Shown here: one piece after another, positions 63,096-64,000 of the stretch
Layout: each line of letters starts with the position of its first letter
Numbering within the stretch: the first letter of the stretch is position 1
NCBI GenBank assembly: GCA_008360975.2
Contig: CM039182.1
Span: 24,524,324 to 24,588,323 of the forward strand
Source of the DNA: Lichenostomus cassidix
Taxonomy: Eukaryota > Chordata > Aves > Passeriformes > Meliphagidae
DNA length: 64,000 nt
Direction of reading: 5' to 3'
Position numbers and translations under genes: made by a program
Notes under the pieces: generated by a model
What the model saw: only the letters and a program-made list of their open reading frames with translations
What the model was told of the DNA's origin: nothing
Databases searched by the model: none

Positions 63096-64000
63096 GAGCT
63101 TCTGACTCACTTCAGAGGCTGTCTCTGACACTTCATACTCCTTTTCCCTTCCCTGTCTCTGACATTGTTGTGGAAGTCAGCTGGGTTGAGACTGTCTCTA
63201 AGTCTATTGTCTTCCCAGGACCAGCTGAACATCAGGGTATCCTTCTTTCCTCACAAAACAGAGGTCATTCACTTTCAGTAGGCTTGAATTTAAAAAATTG
63301 CTTGTTAAGAAAAGCACTTACCAATTTGCTTGGCTATGAGCAGGCTTTTGAGTCACTAAAATAATGGAGAACTTAGAAGAATTAATTACAATTAGCTTCA
63401 TGGACTTCTGAGAAAACATGGAGTTAGTAAAGTTCTTTCATCATATAGGGCTTTAAAGTGTTCTTGGTTTGCTATGTTCTGTCTTCTGACTGTGCCTCAG
63501 TTCTCATGGCCTTTGCATTTTTTGTGGAGGTTTGGACTCATTGCTACTCTGGAAACTTATCTGCGACTCCCTTACAAGCAGCTGTGACTACTACATCCAG
63601 CTTCACAGGCTGAGTTGTAGATAATTGTTCTTGAAGCATCTGTACTCGTTTCTAGTTCATCTGTGGCTTCACATAGTTTGGTTGATCAAATGCATTGAGA
63701 AACTGCTGCCATGGAAACCACAAAACCACCACCACTGCACGAGTACAACTTGTGTTTCTATTCCTGTTCTTCAGATCTGGAATTTGCCGTCTCTGTGGGC
63801 TCTCTAAAGTCTGACTCTGGTATTTCCAGAACTCGCCATCAAGTGATTATCTGTTGTGCTTTCAGTGTGAAGAGAAGAATATAGGACACCAAAATCCCAG
63901 CCTAACCCACGCCTCAGTCTCTGGCAGATCTCTTCTACTTTTGTGTAGTGTTAGATGGGAGCACCTCTGCATAGGGACTCTTCAGCCTTGCTCCTGGTCT
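63096..64000 (+). other. Intronic sequence downstream of the CR1 copy
   Basis: Ordinary intron sequence to the window edge. No exon, splice-flanked ORF, RNA gene or further repeat recognised. Confidence 0.6.

Overview
This window is vertebrate nuclear DNA and almost certainly comes from a bird. It is AT-rich, intron-dominated and has low coding density. Its recognisable interspersed repeats are CR1 LINEs, the dominant avian retrotransposon family. A short repeat at 35484-35569 matches what I know of TguSINE1, a tRNA-headed, CR1-tailed SINE of songbirds, so a passerine is my best guess (inference). There is no sign of bacterial, phage or organellar sequence.

The only gene I can support is DYNC1I1, cytoplasmic dynein 1 intermediate chain 1, on the + strand. 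Four consecutive internal exons are present: 37049-37138, 46028-46190, 47340-47439 and 52146-52271. They total 479 coding bases and join in frame through codon phases 1/1, 1/2, 2/0 and 0/0, each flanked by AG acceptors and GT donors. Together they encode about 160 residues, corresponding roughly to residues 181-340 of the ~645-residue human protein. The content in order is the end of the disordered acidic linker, the helix that binds the roadblock light chain, and the first blade of the WD40 propeller that holds the heavy chain. Neither the start codon, the light-chain LC8/Tctex site, nor the remaining WD repeats lie in the window. Paralogue-diagnostic residues identify I1 rather than I2.

Layout: 1-37048 is the 3' part of a very large intron. 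It holds ancient antisense CR1 pieces near 1.9-2.5 kb, an AT-rich perfect palindrome (7743-7769), a 16-bp perfect hairpin (11668-11716), several short tandem duplications, two CpG-rich patches (25551-25589 and 26466-26660), a GATA-motif 9-mer array (30077-30132), another hairpin (32851-32884) and the SINE fragment. The 8.9 kb intron 37139-46027 holds a five-copy 28-bp minisatellite and an unsupported 217-codon ORF. A short 1.1 kb intron and a 4.7 kb intron with a G14 run follow. The last 11.7 kb is the 5' part of the next intron and ends in a dead CR1 copy with an internal deletion (62454-63095).

I found no previously undescribed biological system. The observations most worth following are the clean intronic hairpins, the GATA array, the CpG patches, and possible long-range enhancers, because introns and exons of this gene are known to host DLX5/DLX6 regulatory elements in mammals.
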